A stretch of 64,000 nucleotides of DNA, taken from Pyrenula massariospora. Lineage: Eukaryota > Ascomycota > Eurotiomycetes > Pyrenulales > Pyrenulaceae. The position numbers and the translations under genes were made by a program. Positions within the stretch are counted from its first letter, which is position 1; each line of letters begins with the position of its first letter. Of the stretch, positions 37,501 through 49,093 are shown piece by piece. The stretch is taken from the NCBI GenBank assembly GCA_021030905.1, contig JAGFMI010000001.1:868001-932000 (forward strand). The letters run 5' to 3'. The notes beneath the pieces were generated by a model that saw nothing but the letters and a program-made list of their open reading frames with translations, made no database searches and was not told the origin of the DNA.

Positions 37501-40500
37501 ACAATTGACGAGAAATAAAGGCTTCGGATGTCACTTTATTGCTACTAGGACTATTGATAGCAAGCGTAACGAAGGCCGTGATCTAGATATCACTATCTAG
37601 CTTATGCTCAAAACAGAGCACCTTAAGTCTTTTGTGGACAGTCTGACGCCCCATAGAGTCCACGCTGTAATATGGGTTTGAAGTTTACGATTGTAGCCTC
37701 CGCAAAGTTTTAATAGATGTAGTCGTAACTCTGACAAGTTCTCCTATCCGTAGGGTTTCTACCGCTCCTTCAACTCCTTTAGGTTTTCAAATACAACCTA
37801 TGTAGGTCAATGACCACCAAAATCGATCGGTAGCGGGCGGCAGAACCAGAAAACTAGGTACCAAGCTATTCAGGTTGTCTCATTCATTTGTAGGAGCTTC
37901 TCCTTGCTGTTTCTTGGATTCTGCCGTAGATGCCGCGTGAGCGACCTCCAGGCTCCATCACAATAAGGACGCGGAAAATAGTGCTTTGAGAGCATAGTAC
38001 GCTGTTGAGCAATTCAATGTCCTTATACATGGATCCGTGATACAATACCACGCGACACAACGGAAAGTTCAATACGGAGATGGGGTAGATCCACTAAATG
38101 ATAGCAGAAGGAACAAGATTATTCAGCTTCCCCGCCATGTTTTCTGGAATCCTCAAAATATCTCCTATCCGTGTTCCGCTCCAAACAAGTCCTACAGATG
38201 TCTCTAATTTCTTCTCTTTGTCTCTTCCTGCGCACTATACCAATTTACGATGCACGCAGCTAGAACTGTTTCACCAAATGATTTCCGCTACGATATAAAA
38301 TGGAGACTAGCTATTTAGCAGCTAGCTACACCTTTCAACATGTTACGAGACAGATATTATATCTTTGTCCACATCCAGACAGTCGGCATTCTGCTCAGCG
38401 AAGCAGGTCGTATATCTTATTGACGAGGAAGTAAACTGTAGGCGCGTCGTTCGACGTTAGAAAACGGCTTACAACTCTTCACGTGTCAGCAAACGACTAC
38501 TATTCCCGTTATCTCCTATTTACATGTGATTCAATTTTGGATCTACGGGCCTATTGGCAGACTAGAGGCTTGAGAGCGACATGCCACGTGCAAGCAAACT
38601 ACGCTTAGAGTTCTGTTTATAAAGTAGAATGCGGACTTGGAGATGATCGACCATCTTCATCCGATAATATGGAGCCAGTGGCTCGTGAAAGGCATGTCTT
38701 TGGCGGAACTGACAGATCGTCCCTCGCGCCCTAATCTTCACCAATTTTCCTTGCCCTTATCTATGGCTACGACATCCTTTAATTTACTTGTAGTATCCTG
38801 ATTTGAGATTCACGAATGCTTTCGGGACCAAAAGTATCGCGGTATTGGGAGTTTCTACTGTTGAAAATTCAACTGAGCCAAAAGGATGAAGTTCAACGAT
38901 TAGTAGAGCATTGCAATATTTCAACATCTATTAGGTGAGAGTCACCTACCCATTTATGTTATGAACGGAAATCCATTTTAAACGGATCATACCCTGAAAC
39001 TCATTACCGAGGAATAGGATCGACCTTCAGATTCGTACGAACGATGTCTACATGTCGTTCCTGTCTTCTTGTACCTGATTACCTGAATACCACGATGGTA
39101 CGTTCTGTGCTGTGCTCGCTGTTCGCTTTCACGCTCCACCGCACAACCGGGACTTCTGCGCCTCCGGGATGGGGAATAGAGTTGGTCTTAGTAGCTTCTC
39201 GCGAGTTGAGAGTGGGCTGGAAATCTAAGTACAAGAATGAACAGAGCTTGTCAATACGGCAAAGAAAGACGGAGATTCTGGATGTACTCTCCCATCGATC
39301 ACGGTTCCTTTAAAATTCCACGCCGAGGCGTTATGGTGATTCTGTTACAACAAGATTCGACCTTCATGTATGCCACGTGTTCGCTCTCTTGAATCTACGA
39401 TCATATTTGGTAGCCAGACTCACCGGAATCCTTCCTGCTGAGTGCGTAGAACTTTTGAATAAGCAATCGCTATCAGTCAAGACGACTTCAAACGTGGGGC
39501 TATAACCTATAGGTCTCAAGCATTCACGTGCGGCCAGAGATTTGCTGGTTCACAAGTCACGCCTCCCATTTCTTTGTCTCGAGGAATCATTAGTCGCTAT
39601 ACATATTTTCATACTTGTATAGTTACGTTTCTCCCAATCACATATCTGCCGACCACGTTCCTTCTTCGCTTATTACGGCCTAAGTTTCGAACAAGGAGTT
39701 CCCGCGCCTAATAACATGAGGAAAATCAGCGTTTCCGCGACGGTGTAGCGTGCTGGGTAAGTTGGATATGTTCATAGCGCGGAGAATTATCCCGATAGAG
39801 AATTGATAAGCGACTATGCTGGTACATATCCTGGGAGACCTGTAGCTACTTAGCATCTTCTGGAGCCCGAACAAGTTGACTTACGCAAGGTCCCCTCTAC
39901 CTCGTTCTCAAACTGCCGCTTTATGAGACTCACAAGACCTCTGCTACGCTTCCTTGACTCAGCAGGATAGGCCAAAACATCAAAGCTTATGAGTCACGAG
40001 CGTAAATTCTTAGCCTGCTTGTGTGTAGATAAAGCAACTAGTCGTCTTGGTGCCATCAAGCTACGCGGGACTTCTCCCTCCCAAAAACAAGAAAAACGAA
40101 ACGAGAGCTCTTAAGCGTAAAGAAAGGATTAACGAGAGGGAGGCCCTAGAACCGTAACAAAAGCCAAAAGATTGGTTGCAAAAGCTTCAAAGCCACGGAA
40201 CGTGAATCGGCACAGCTTCTTAACCCAGCTTTGTCGCCTTGCGTCTTTCTTCGGCCTCTTGTGACGTCTGTAGAGCAAAGAAACACGCTGAAAATGTTAT
40301 GGGCTACCAGCCTGCTACCTGCCTCCCTCGCTTTGCGTGCGGTCCCCACGGTGTGGATGGTGTATAGTCAGTTATTCTATAGGGTGCAATTGAAACTCTT
40401 TAGCCTTGACTTCTCCATGAGGAATACATGTCTCGCCCATCGTTAAAATCATATGTACGTGCCGTATATGAGTCCCAGAAGTTCTATCTACCGTATCCTA

Positions 40501-42690
40501 CCGGCGGCCTTGCAGAAACGCAAGATTCTTTCTTGATCAGTACGAGCACTAGCTCTGAGGTCGAATTATTACGAGTGAGAAGACCAAAGGCTTCCCTAAA
40601 GGAGTGAAAAACAAGTCCCAGATAAACGCAGACACGACAAGCGGGAATTACAGAGAGACATGGGAGTGTCCGACACGTCAAATGCCAGCCAAGAAGTCTA
40701 CTCAAGCTCTCGCGTCGTAGTTGGGCAAAGCCATGTATCTTCTAGCGGCATCATCTTGGCCTAACACAGCATTCACGCAGTGAATACACACTTGTGTGCA
40801 TATCAGAAAGAGGACGACGCAGTAGAGTATGACTTCATAGACAAAGAACTCCCATGTACGGGCTTCGCTTTGAGTCCTTTCCGAACAAATGGAAAATTTC
40901 GATCACGACGTTGTTGGGAGCTTGTCAGTTACAATATTACCGAGTCTATACCACCAAAATATCTGGAGGAAATTATTGAGACGAGCTCCGTTATCTTTGC
41001 CGTCTAGGTATCCAGTCTCTCTCTTGGAGGAGCCTAGAGCAGGTGTTGCTAGGTTCAGGAATCTGGAATGTTGTTTTTGACGGATCCCAAACAGGCAAGA
41101 ATTGGAAGGAGAAGAAGATTGAGGTCGTGTTAATGGCTTATGACAGAAATTTCAGAAAGACTATGTGGTGGTAAGGAAACGGAAGCCATCCTACGGGCGG
41201 AGCGGTGCCATATAAAGCATATAAGGGTGACTGCCGTCGTGCCATCGCCTTAGTGAGTAGATAACAACAAGTCACGGCCATCCCTTCCCCCTCGTGCCAA
41301 GCTCTATGGCTTCTTCACGACGACATTTAAGATCCTGACGTTTATCAATTTGAAAATTGGTACCGCTGAGCCGACTGTGGGTGAATTGCAGCCAATCAGT
41401 CCAAATTTCGAAGCCACAACAGTCCTTGGTAAAGGGATATAAAGAATTTGAGACGGTCCAAATCCTTGCTTTGAATCAACAGACCGCCAAAACGGACCTG
41501 TAAGCGAAGGTCAAGCTCCGACAGGATCGAAACAATCCTGGATTTCACATACGGATCGAGCGCTTCTTATGGTCTTTCACCTTTCTTTGAACGCCGTCCC
41601 TGGTCTTTTTGATACAGAATGCGTTTGAGGATGTCTTCACAAGGCTGCCATCGTCTACTGGGCGAAGAAAGGCTCAGAAACTGGAAGTGCGATGAAGTAT
41701 CAATACGCTTCTCGAGATATCGATTAGCTCAAAGTGCGACAACGTGGGCAAAAAAAGCAGACGATCAAAACGTAGTGTCTAGGACGATCGCAAATTTTGC
41801 GTTTAATGAAGTCCACAAAGACGACGGATCGTTTCTGGCCAGCATAGCTTTATACACCGCCCACGAGGTATTGCAGGTGTGATTGAGATCTATAGATACG
41901 CTCACTTCTCGAAAGTTCGCTAGCTTGATGTCCCAAGACTGCAAGACAAGAGTTGATCGTGAGTAATCACCAGCCAGACAGGTTACCGTGACGCTTCCGT
42001 GCTCGTGACCGACGGAGCGACTTGAGATGGCGCCGGCAGATCCTGTTGCAGCCTCACGACTCGTGGACTTGCGTTCATTATTAGAATAGGCCCGAGAGAT
42101 GTCTCTAGACTACTGTAGCATGCCCGACGAACGTGATCGAGCCCGACGAATGGAGCGAGATGACGGAGAGGGACCGTTTGGAGAATTAGCAATTAGCGTC
42201 ATGCAGTCAGGAAACGCGCGTTCCTTCTACGTCAGACGCGATTGTGGCAGTGGCAGTTGCGTTGCTATTTTCTCCTGAGCTAATCTACACTGTAACGTTT
42301 CTTCTGGACTGTCTCGCGACCAGCGGATCCCCTTTTCCATAGATTAAGTTCGAGAGATGAACATAGACCAGAGGCAATAACTTCACGGAGTCAAGGGTCA
42401 TTTGACTCCCGTCAATCGCCTTGTAGGCCGTCTCGTTAGCTCTGGTAGCGCAAGACTAGTAGTTTAGAGAACTGAAAGGTGCGTAAGAGCAGCTGCGGGA
42501 CTCGCCCCTTCCCCAGGTCGAACTTTACCACAATTTGCAGGATCCTATTTCCGACTGAGGCAGGGTGCCCAGTGCGAACAGATTACTTCTGTCGTTTGGC
42601 TGACGCGGGAGTTTTCTTCGGCATCTGACAACTCTCGACACCCATGTCGAGAACTCGAAGATGTCAGGGGATCGAGTATTTCCTAATTTC
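34522..42690. other. Gene-poor decayed stretch, no supported gene
   Basis: No intact gene, RNA gene or clear element seen. Open frames do not exceed about 122 codons (36,499-36,867 minus) and show no recognisable domain. Confidence 0.6.
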
Positions 42691-42998
42691 AAGCTACGGA
42701 TGAGAGGTGTACGCTTTGTCCGGTCTGGAAAAGCTCAAATGAATGGTTCGGAGATGTGACGTATCTATAAAGACGTTATACGGTATGAACATACTGCGTC
42801 AAAGGTGTCACGACTAGGAAATTTCTAGTAGTTCTAGAACTTCTTGTTACGATTTTGAACAGTCGAACATGCCACAGAATCAAGTGTCTCCTCAATCCAA
42901 GCCACGGGTGAGAAACGTACGCTTTGTTCAATCTAGAAGGAGTGCAAAAACTGGGTACGGAGATAAGCTAGATATAGCAGAACATCATGTGGTGCCGG
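42691..42998 (+). repeat. Diverged 208-bp tandem duplication
   Basis: The segment starting AAGCTACGGATGAGAGGTGT at 42,691 recurs at 42,899 as AAGCCACGGGTGAGAAACGT, with alignment continuing for roughly 70-100 bp. In the first 40 bases I count nine differences, all transitions. Both copies encode a similar stretch (VRFVRS versus VRFVQS) in the plus strand. Likely an old local duplication that later decayed by C-to-T and G-to-A changes. Confidence 0.65.
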
Positions 42999-43592
42999 CG
43001 GCCAGTGTGGGATGCACACCATTACTGCCCTCTTTCTTGATCTTGAATCCGAGAAAAGAGCTCTGGAACCACGACGGAGCTGAGGACATTCCTCGTTATC
43101 TAAAAGGGCTCCAATTAAGCAGTGTGGAGGTAAATAGCTGCTGGCTCTCGATCATGGAAGACCAGGCCATATTTCAAACACATGGACCGTGATACTTGCC
43201 CCCTTTGCTGTGCCGCCCAATGGGACGTTCTCATGACACGATTCGCAGGTTCTACAACTGCGTACATAGAGAGAGGCCCACATATTCACTTTTGATACGG
43301 CCTTGTCTCTACAACTTCTCTAAGCTTATGAGACCGGCTCGAAACGTCACGATTTCCTTTATACGGCGTCTTGTTCTAGATCGCCACCACCGTACAGATA
43401 GCCTTGGGAAATAGGCCGTGATCGCTTTCGAGACGTCTGTCCATACGGATCGACCGCGACGCAGCCTTCTTCCAAGCCCACACGCCGTCTCAACCGTACG
43501 CTTGTAGCATGACAGAAACTCATTAGCCATGGACGTTCAGGTGACGGGTTTGGTCCCATGTACAACGTAGACGGATTCGTAATTTCCCAGAC

Positions 43593-43655
43593 CTCACGCG
43601 TCGTCTCCTATGTCTCGTTCAACCTTCTCAATACCGTCCACGTGAATACTCCACG
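43593..43655 (+). repeat. Dispersed repeat copy A
   Basis: CGCGTCGTCTCCTATGTCTC and the following ~40 bases align with copy B at about 44,905-44,970 at roughly three quarters identity. Many differences are C/T. The spacing is about 1.3 kb, same orientation. Confidence 0.4.
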
Positions 43656-44904
43656 TCCGCCTTCTACTCACGTGCGTTCCCCGCGTAAGGGCTCCGCACT
43701 ACTCTACTCACCGCCTTCTACCACTATTGAGGAAGCATTACGGCGGCACGGCCTCTTTCCCTTCTAGTAGATCCACTGCACCCTCGTCTCCACCGGCCGA
43801 AGAATCCTTCAAGGCGCGCTCCAGATCAGAGCAATTCGTTTCCAGATACCTCAACATACGCTGAACAACAAGCCATTCTCAATCTGCATGTGTCTGTCTT
43901 CTACGAGGTGGAGCACGATGGGTCCAAAGGAGTTGGTCTACAAGTTGTAGACACGCTGGATCTGGCATTACTGGGAAAGGACAAACGGTTTCAAGAGCAT
44001 TTGATCAACGCATCCAAGCTCACTGTGATCACTGGAGTACTGTTACTCTCGTTAGATGTGATGTAGATGCACAGGTCTGAGTGTGCGTACGTGTTCGTCA
44101 ACTGCGGCCCTGAGTATCTCAAGGCACACGCGCGGTCCTAAAGGTAGAGTTATGCTCGAGATCAGTTGTAGAACGATCCCTATCCCAATTCCGATCTCAC
44201 GTCACGGCCCCTTGACTGTTAGATAAAGTCGTAGAGAAGTCTTTGTGGACTGATAAGACGCCTGGGAGCGTAGACTTCCAAGGGTTCACGTCGTCGTCGT
44301 CACCGGGGAAATCAAGCAGTTCAGATAGGTTCTGCAAGTAATGAGACGGGTGGGCAATAGCTAGATGTCCGACAACTCCAATTGAATCTCCACGCACGTT
44401 GGTTCCCTCTTCGCCTCGCTCTACCCACCACCCCCAATCCCCTTGGTATTGCATACCCGTCCGCATCCCACGCAACCAGCGCCAAACCCATCGGCCGTCC
44501 CACGCACGAGCCAAAGGCGCCAAATTTCTTCTAGACGGACAGGTACGAAATTTCCAAAACAAAAAGATAAAAAATGCGAGAGTGGCCAACCACACATGTG
44601 CGGAGCCATACGCGCTGTCTTTCCTGCCGGCTGAAGCATACAACAACAATAACAGCACGGATAACAAAGACGAAGACGAAAACGAAAATATCGCCTATTC
44701 CCACGGCTGAAGACGGGGAAGACAGCTTCGTCCTTCCTCTAACTCGGGATCGCCTTCGCGATGCCGGGCCTTCCACATCGAGAGTGACGTGGAGTTTCAT
44801 AAAGCCTCTACGCGATCTGAAAGGTGACTATATGGTGTAAACGCAGCAAAACTACGGAACGTTCTGGTATAAGTAGGTCCCATCCGATAGAATACTACTA
44901 GTTT

Positions 44905-44970
44905 TATTACGTGTCGTCTCCCATGTCCCGTTCCTCCTCATCAATTCAGTCTATGTCGATACCCTACGAC
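44905..44970 (+). repeat. Dispersed repeat copy B
   Basis: CGTGTCGTCTCCCATGTCCC and following bases match copy A near 43,593. Probably part of an older, larger direct duplication whose ends I cannot define. Confidence 0.4.
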
Positions 44971-45342
44971 CCTCTTTGCCAAATACCAGTAGCCCCTGAC
45001 CGACCCCTCCAGCGACCTACTTCCACGTTCCACCTTGCCTCTACGCCGTACTCTACCCTAGCACTGCCTACTACTGTAAGAGAGTATCACGATCGGTTAC
45101 GCTGGTTCTGCCTAGCCCCAAGACCGTCTCGCGATCCTTCAACGAACCAACAGCGTCAGTAATTGTTGGACTGATGGACACGCAATCCCGGAGACGAGAG
45201 ACGAAAAACGCTCGTCGACGTAAGCACACGTGAGAATACGGCAGTGGTGTCCGCAAATACGCACGCCCTGTCCTTTCCCCGCCCCCTGAAGACGACGACA
45301 AAAATACCGATGATAAGATAGACGAGAAGCCACGCCAATAAT

Positions 45343-45357
45343 GACGACGACGACGAC
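45343..45357. repeat. (GAC)5 microsatellite
   Basis: Five perfect GAC units, with two more GAC-containing repeats just downstream. Read directly. Confidence 0.85.
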
Positions 45358-45488
45358 ACCGACGACACGAAGGTTAGGACACAGATGATACACGCATCAC
45401 TCTCCCCACTGCTAAGGATAGACGAGATGGCACGGAGGGCAACTCTATCCTTACTCCATTTCGAGATCGCGTTCACGCTGTCCGTGCC

Positions 45489-46450
45489 GTGCCCGCGTAT
45501 GTGTCAGTCTCACTGTCATATATTCCGAGCACGACGTTTCAGAAGATCCTGAGGACACTGACTACGTCTGTGCCTCCTCCCCCCTTCTTCCAGCATGTGT
45601 GTCACCACCGTACCAGAGAAACGGGGAGGAGCGGAGGGGGCAAAGTCAAAGTTCAATGCCTACGTGCTTTTGTAGTTCCGGAAGCGTACGTAGTTATGTC
45701 GACGTCGAAGATAGAGCAAATTTACATCCTACGTATATGTCACGAGAACGAGCGTAGATATAAACGTTGAGAAAGAATGATAGTAATCTTCTAATACAGG
45801 GTCTGGACCTGATGGTGCGGGTCAGGGTCACGTATTCTAAGCACGACGTTTTAGAAACCTCCGAGGGTAGCGACTACCTCCGTGCCGCTTCTCTACGTGT
45901 GTGTCCTCACTGTGAGCAAGAGGCCGGACGGCCCGAAAGGGCAAAAAACGAGTTCGGTGCTGATATATATCTACGGGCTATTATAGTTCCAGAAGCGTAC
46001 GTAGTTTTGTTGACATCGAAGATGGAGCAAAGTCACGTTTTGTATTTATTTCACGAGAACGAAAATGAGCACAGATGTAGGGAAAGAATAATGGTAATTC
46101 TTCTGCTACAGAGTTTATACATATTGCTGCGAGTCATAGTTACGTATTCCAAGCACGACGTTTTAGAATATCTCAGGGATATTGAATACCTTCCCTTCAA
46201 CCTCCGACGCCGACGTGCGTCCGAAACGGGGAAGAAGCTGGACAACCTGAAGGGGTTACGAGCGAGTTCGACGTTGATCTACCTTTACGGGCTCTAGTAG
46301 TTCCAGAAGTGAACGTAGTTGTATTGACAACGAAAGAGTTACTGCAAGACTACGTCTTGTATTTGTATTACAAGAACGAGAATGAGCGTAGGCAGAGAAA
46401 GTATGATAGTGATCTTCTGCTACCAGTGCCTTCGTTTGAAATACGGAAAA
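45489..46450 (+). repeat. Three tandem copies of a 312-bp coding-like unit
   Basis: The landmark TATTCCGAGCACGACGTTT occurs at 45,521, then with one to three changes at 45,833 and 46,145: a period of exactly 312 bp (104 codons) twice. A second landmark, TAGTTCCGGAAGCG, recurs at 45,673, 45,984 and 46,298. Copies 2 and 3 share one open frame (45,767-46,297) that reads VTYSKHDVLE twice. Each unit also encodes VVPEAYVV-like and HENENE-like stretches. Differences at the landmarks are mostly transitions. This looks like a former protein with 104-residue repeats, or a coding exon tandemly amplified and then decayed. It ends about 250 bp before the 3' end of the P450 gene. No known repeat family recognised. 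Confidence 0.75.
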
Positions 46451-46702
46451 CTGTGGCTATCGATTACACGGGTGCGACAGAGCTGACATTACTTCTCATG
46501 GAGGTCACGAGGAGTTGTGTCCTGGAACATCTTCTAGCCAGCCATTCCCGCCAACAGTTCTCATGCTCCTCAGCACCCTATCTTGACGAGCGGTCTCCCA
46601 ACGTCCTCCCGTCCACAGCCTAGAACTCACCAAGATCAGAGAGAAAGTCAACGGTCGTTGCCCCCGCTCCCTTGCCCCACAATAGCCTGTACAGCCTCCC
46701 CC

Positions 46703-49093
46703 TCAACTCTTCGCCCGACTCTGCCACCACTTCCGGTCCTTCTGGTAGAACGTGCTCATCCTGTAGTTCGTCTCCCCGTCGTAGACCGACAACGCCTCAT
46801 CTGCAGCCTTCCCTTCCCTTTCAATGGTCTCACGGATTTCTGGTGTTCGAGGCGTGATGCTGCATTTGAAGGGCTCGGGGCGCATGTTTAGGCCGTTTCT
46901 GGCGAGAGCATGAGAGTTAGTGCCAGACTAGGGACAAACGAGAAATGACGGAGGAGGAGAGAGAATGCAGTGCAGATAATCAGGCAAGAAGACAGAGAGT
47001 ACATGTCTATGGGCTTCGAGAGCACCTAATCCCGAATCGAACGGCGGGCTCCCTATCTCAAGTGACACTCCACAGGTGGAGCATCAACTGCTCTCCACGC
47101 CTCACCCGGCGCTGTGGTGGAAAGGTTGAAAGCGATTTCACGCCTGAGCTCACATTCGGCTAACATTATGAAAGACATCACTTACGTATAAGCAAAGATA
47201 TCCACTGGGATCTCCTTCCCAGTAACTGGTTCACGAGCTTTCTGGATGTTGAAGCCCCACAGTAGCCTCGCGACGGTAATAAACGTGCCCTGTTTAGCAA
47301 GTCCTTGGCCCGAGCAGACACGACGTCCCCATCCAAAGGTCATGTAGCCTGTTTCATTCGGGAAGGGTGGATGTGTGGAATCGGGGAGGAAGCGGGTTGG
47401 ATCGAAATGGTCTGCGAGTGTTCGTCAACGTTTACAAAATTTTATGGACGATACATTGAGATAACCAAGACGCGAATGCGGTCCTTGGAGTCTACAGCAA
47501 CGATCCCTGGTGCAACGGTCGTATTTTGATTTAAGAACACGTACCTGGATCTGGAAACTCCCTCTCATTCCGATGAATGGCCCATACGTTGCCCTGCGTC
47601 CAAGTCCCTTTCGGAAGCAAGTATCCCTTGTAATAGTCATCTTTTATTGGCGCATGCGGCTGCCCCCCAATGATCGCTACCGACCTCCACCTGAACACTT
47701 CTTTCACAAAAGCCTTCACATACGGCAAATTAGGTTCATCGTCAAACGTCGGACTTCGTCCAGATCCGACAACTCGATCAAGCTCTTCCCACGCACGCGG
47801 CAGCGTCTCCGGGAAAGCGCAGCATGCCAAGACAAAGGTGATGAGCGTGGAGCTAGATGTGTCGCTTCCAGCCCCAAACAGATTGCCAGTCAGTGCAGCA
47901 ATCTCGTCATTTTGAAGACTGAACTTTGGGCTTTCTTCAAACAGACGCTTGATGTAGCAATCATTGTCTCTGGCTTCTTCCGCTAGGGCATAAAAAAAAT
48001 TTGTACCTCGCTTCCGCCCTAGGCCCTTTTTCCAAGGAGCAATACTTGTTGGAAACTTTGCAAGGACTGGGTGAGGTCAGACAGTCCACGATCAATTGTT
48101 ACGTGAACGTACAAGGAAAAGTCTCCATCAGCATTGGGAACGTTTTTCCCGGAACGTTTAGCTCCGCGGCGTACTGCATGACTCTGATAACGTCGGTGAT
48201 AATCGGATCGTCAAGCTTTGACACTCTTCGACCAAATCCGATAATTGACACGACGCTTGTTGCATATCGCTCAAAGAGTTCTGCGTACTTATCAGGCTCC
48301 CTCAGAAGGTCGAAACTAGAATTCGTCAGGTTCCATGTCACGGCTGCCTGTCAGGCTTGACGCACGCAATCATCTGGCTCTCCTGGTTTTGAAACCCACG
48401 ATACTTCTTCAGCTGCTGCATACCAATGCCAAGATGAGTGAGCTTCCGGTGAGCTCGCCATCGGTCCCCATAGTACCTGTTACATAATCAGCGATTGTAT
48501 CGGCAATAATACGACCCACTCTAGAACCAGAGTCGCCTCTTCAGAGTCAAGTTGATTGACGGCAGGAACGTCAGACGGACATGTTCACCATATTAGATTG
48601 ACCAGCTCCAAGCTCTGCAAAGACGACCATACGCGGCCTTGAAGAGTAGATAGCCGCTCGCTTATCGAACAGTTCAGAAGCTGTCCATGCACTACCATTA
48701 TTAGCATGCTCCCCAAAAGCTTCAAAGCGCATTCCATACTCATTGAGCCAGACTGTTGGATTTCTGCCTATCCAGAACGTAATAATAGGTGATCGATAGG
48801 TTTTGGCAAGCTCTTCAAAGTGTATCCAAGGTTTATGGTCCGGTAGCGACCATGTATTTCCTATCACAGGCAACGGGAATGGTCCGGGGGGCTATCAACA
48901 TGTTAGGCCCCTTCTTTTAAGTTGTTCAGAAATCCACAACCATTTGCCTCCGTAAAGCCAACATTCGAGCATAGTCAAGAACTGCAACCAAAAGAGCGCA
49001 GGCCAATGTGCCGAGAAGTATGTTCCAGATCCCATATTTGGCGATCCCATACTGCAGCGACAGCAACGAAAGTTTGCCTCCAAACACATCCAT
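46703..49093 (-). CDS. Cytochrome P450 monooxygenase, 557 aa, 8 exons
   Basis: Microsomal heme-thiolate monooxygenase that would insert oxygen into a small molecule using electrons from P450 reductase. Exons 49,093-48,941, 48,891-48,740, 48,691-48,581, 48,476-48,366, 48,315-48,113, 48,066-47,545, 47,411-47,186 and 46,898-46,703 sum to exactly 558 codons. A membrane anchor lies at residues 23-46, followed by the hinge PPGPFPLPVIG from 52. The I-helix GAGSDTSS is at about 308, the K-helix EVFR at 366-369, DHFDPTRF at 418, and the heme loop FGWGRRVCSG at 443-452 with Cys450 as ligand. All hallmark residues are present, so it looks functional. The best likeness is to fungal P450s annotated as O-methylsterigmatocystin oxidoreductase-like (CYP64-type); the substrate is unknown. 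The last intron (287 bp) is far longer than the others. Divergent from the sugar porter across 1.36 kb. Confidence 0.93.

Larger units (their letters stand above)
42999..45488. other. Decayed, pyrimidine-rich stretch, no supported gene
   Basis: Plus strand is rich in CTACG and CTCC words. A 156-codon minus-strand frame (44,197-44,667) with a hydrophobic head and several overlapping plus-strand frames are open, but no domain is recognisable. Contains one pair of related segments near 43,593 and 44,905. Confidence 0.5.

Noticed and set aside
44197-44667. 156-codon minus-strand frame with a hydrophobic N-terminal part
   Set aside because: No recognisable family; overlapping frames on the other strand are also open, suggesting low local stop density from composition, not coding.
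47020-47060. tRNA B-box-like GTTCGATTC on the minus strand inside the P450 intron
   Set aside because: The surrounding T-arm pairs for only about three bases and no A box or acceptor stem is found.
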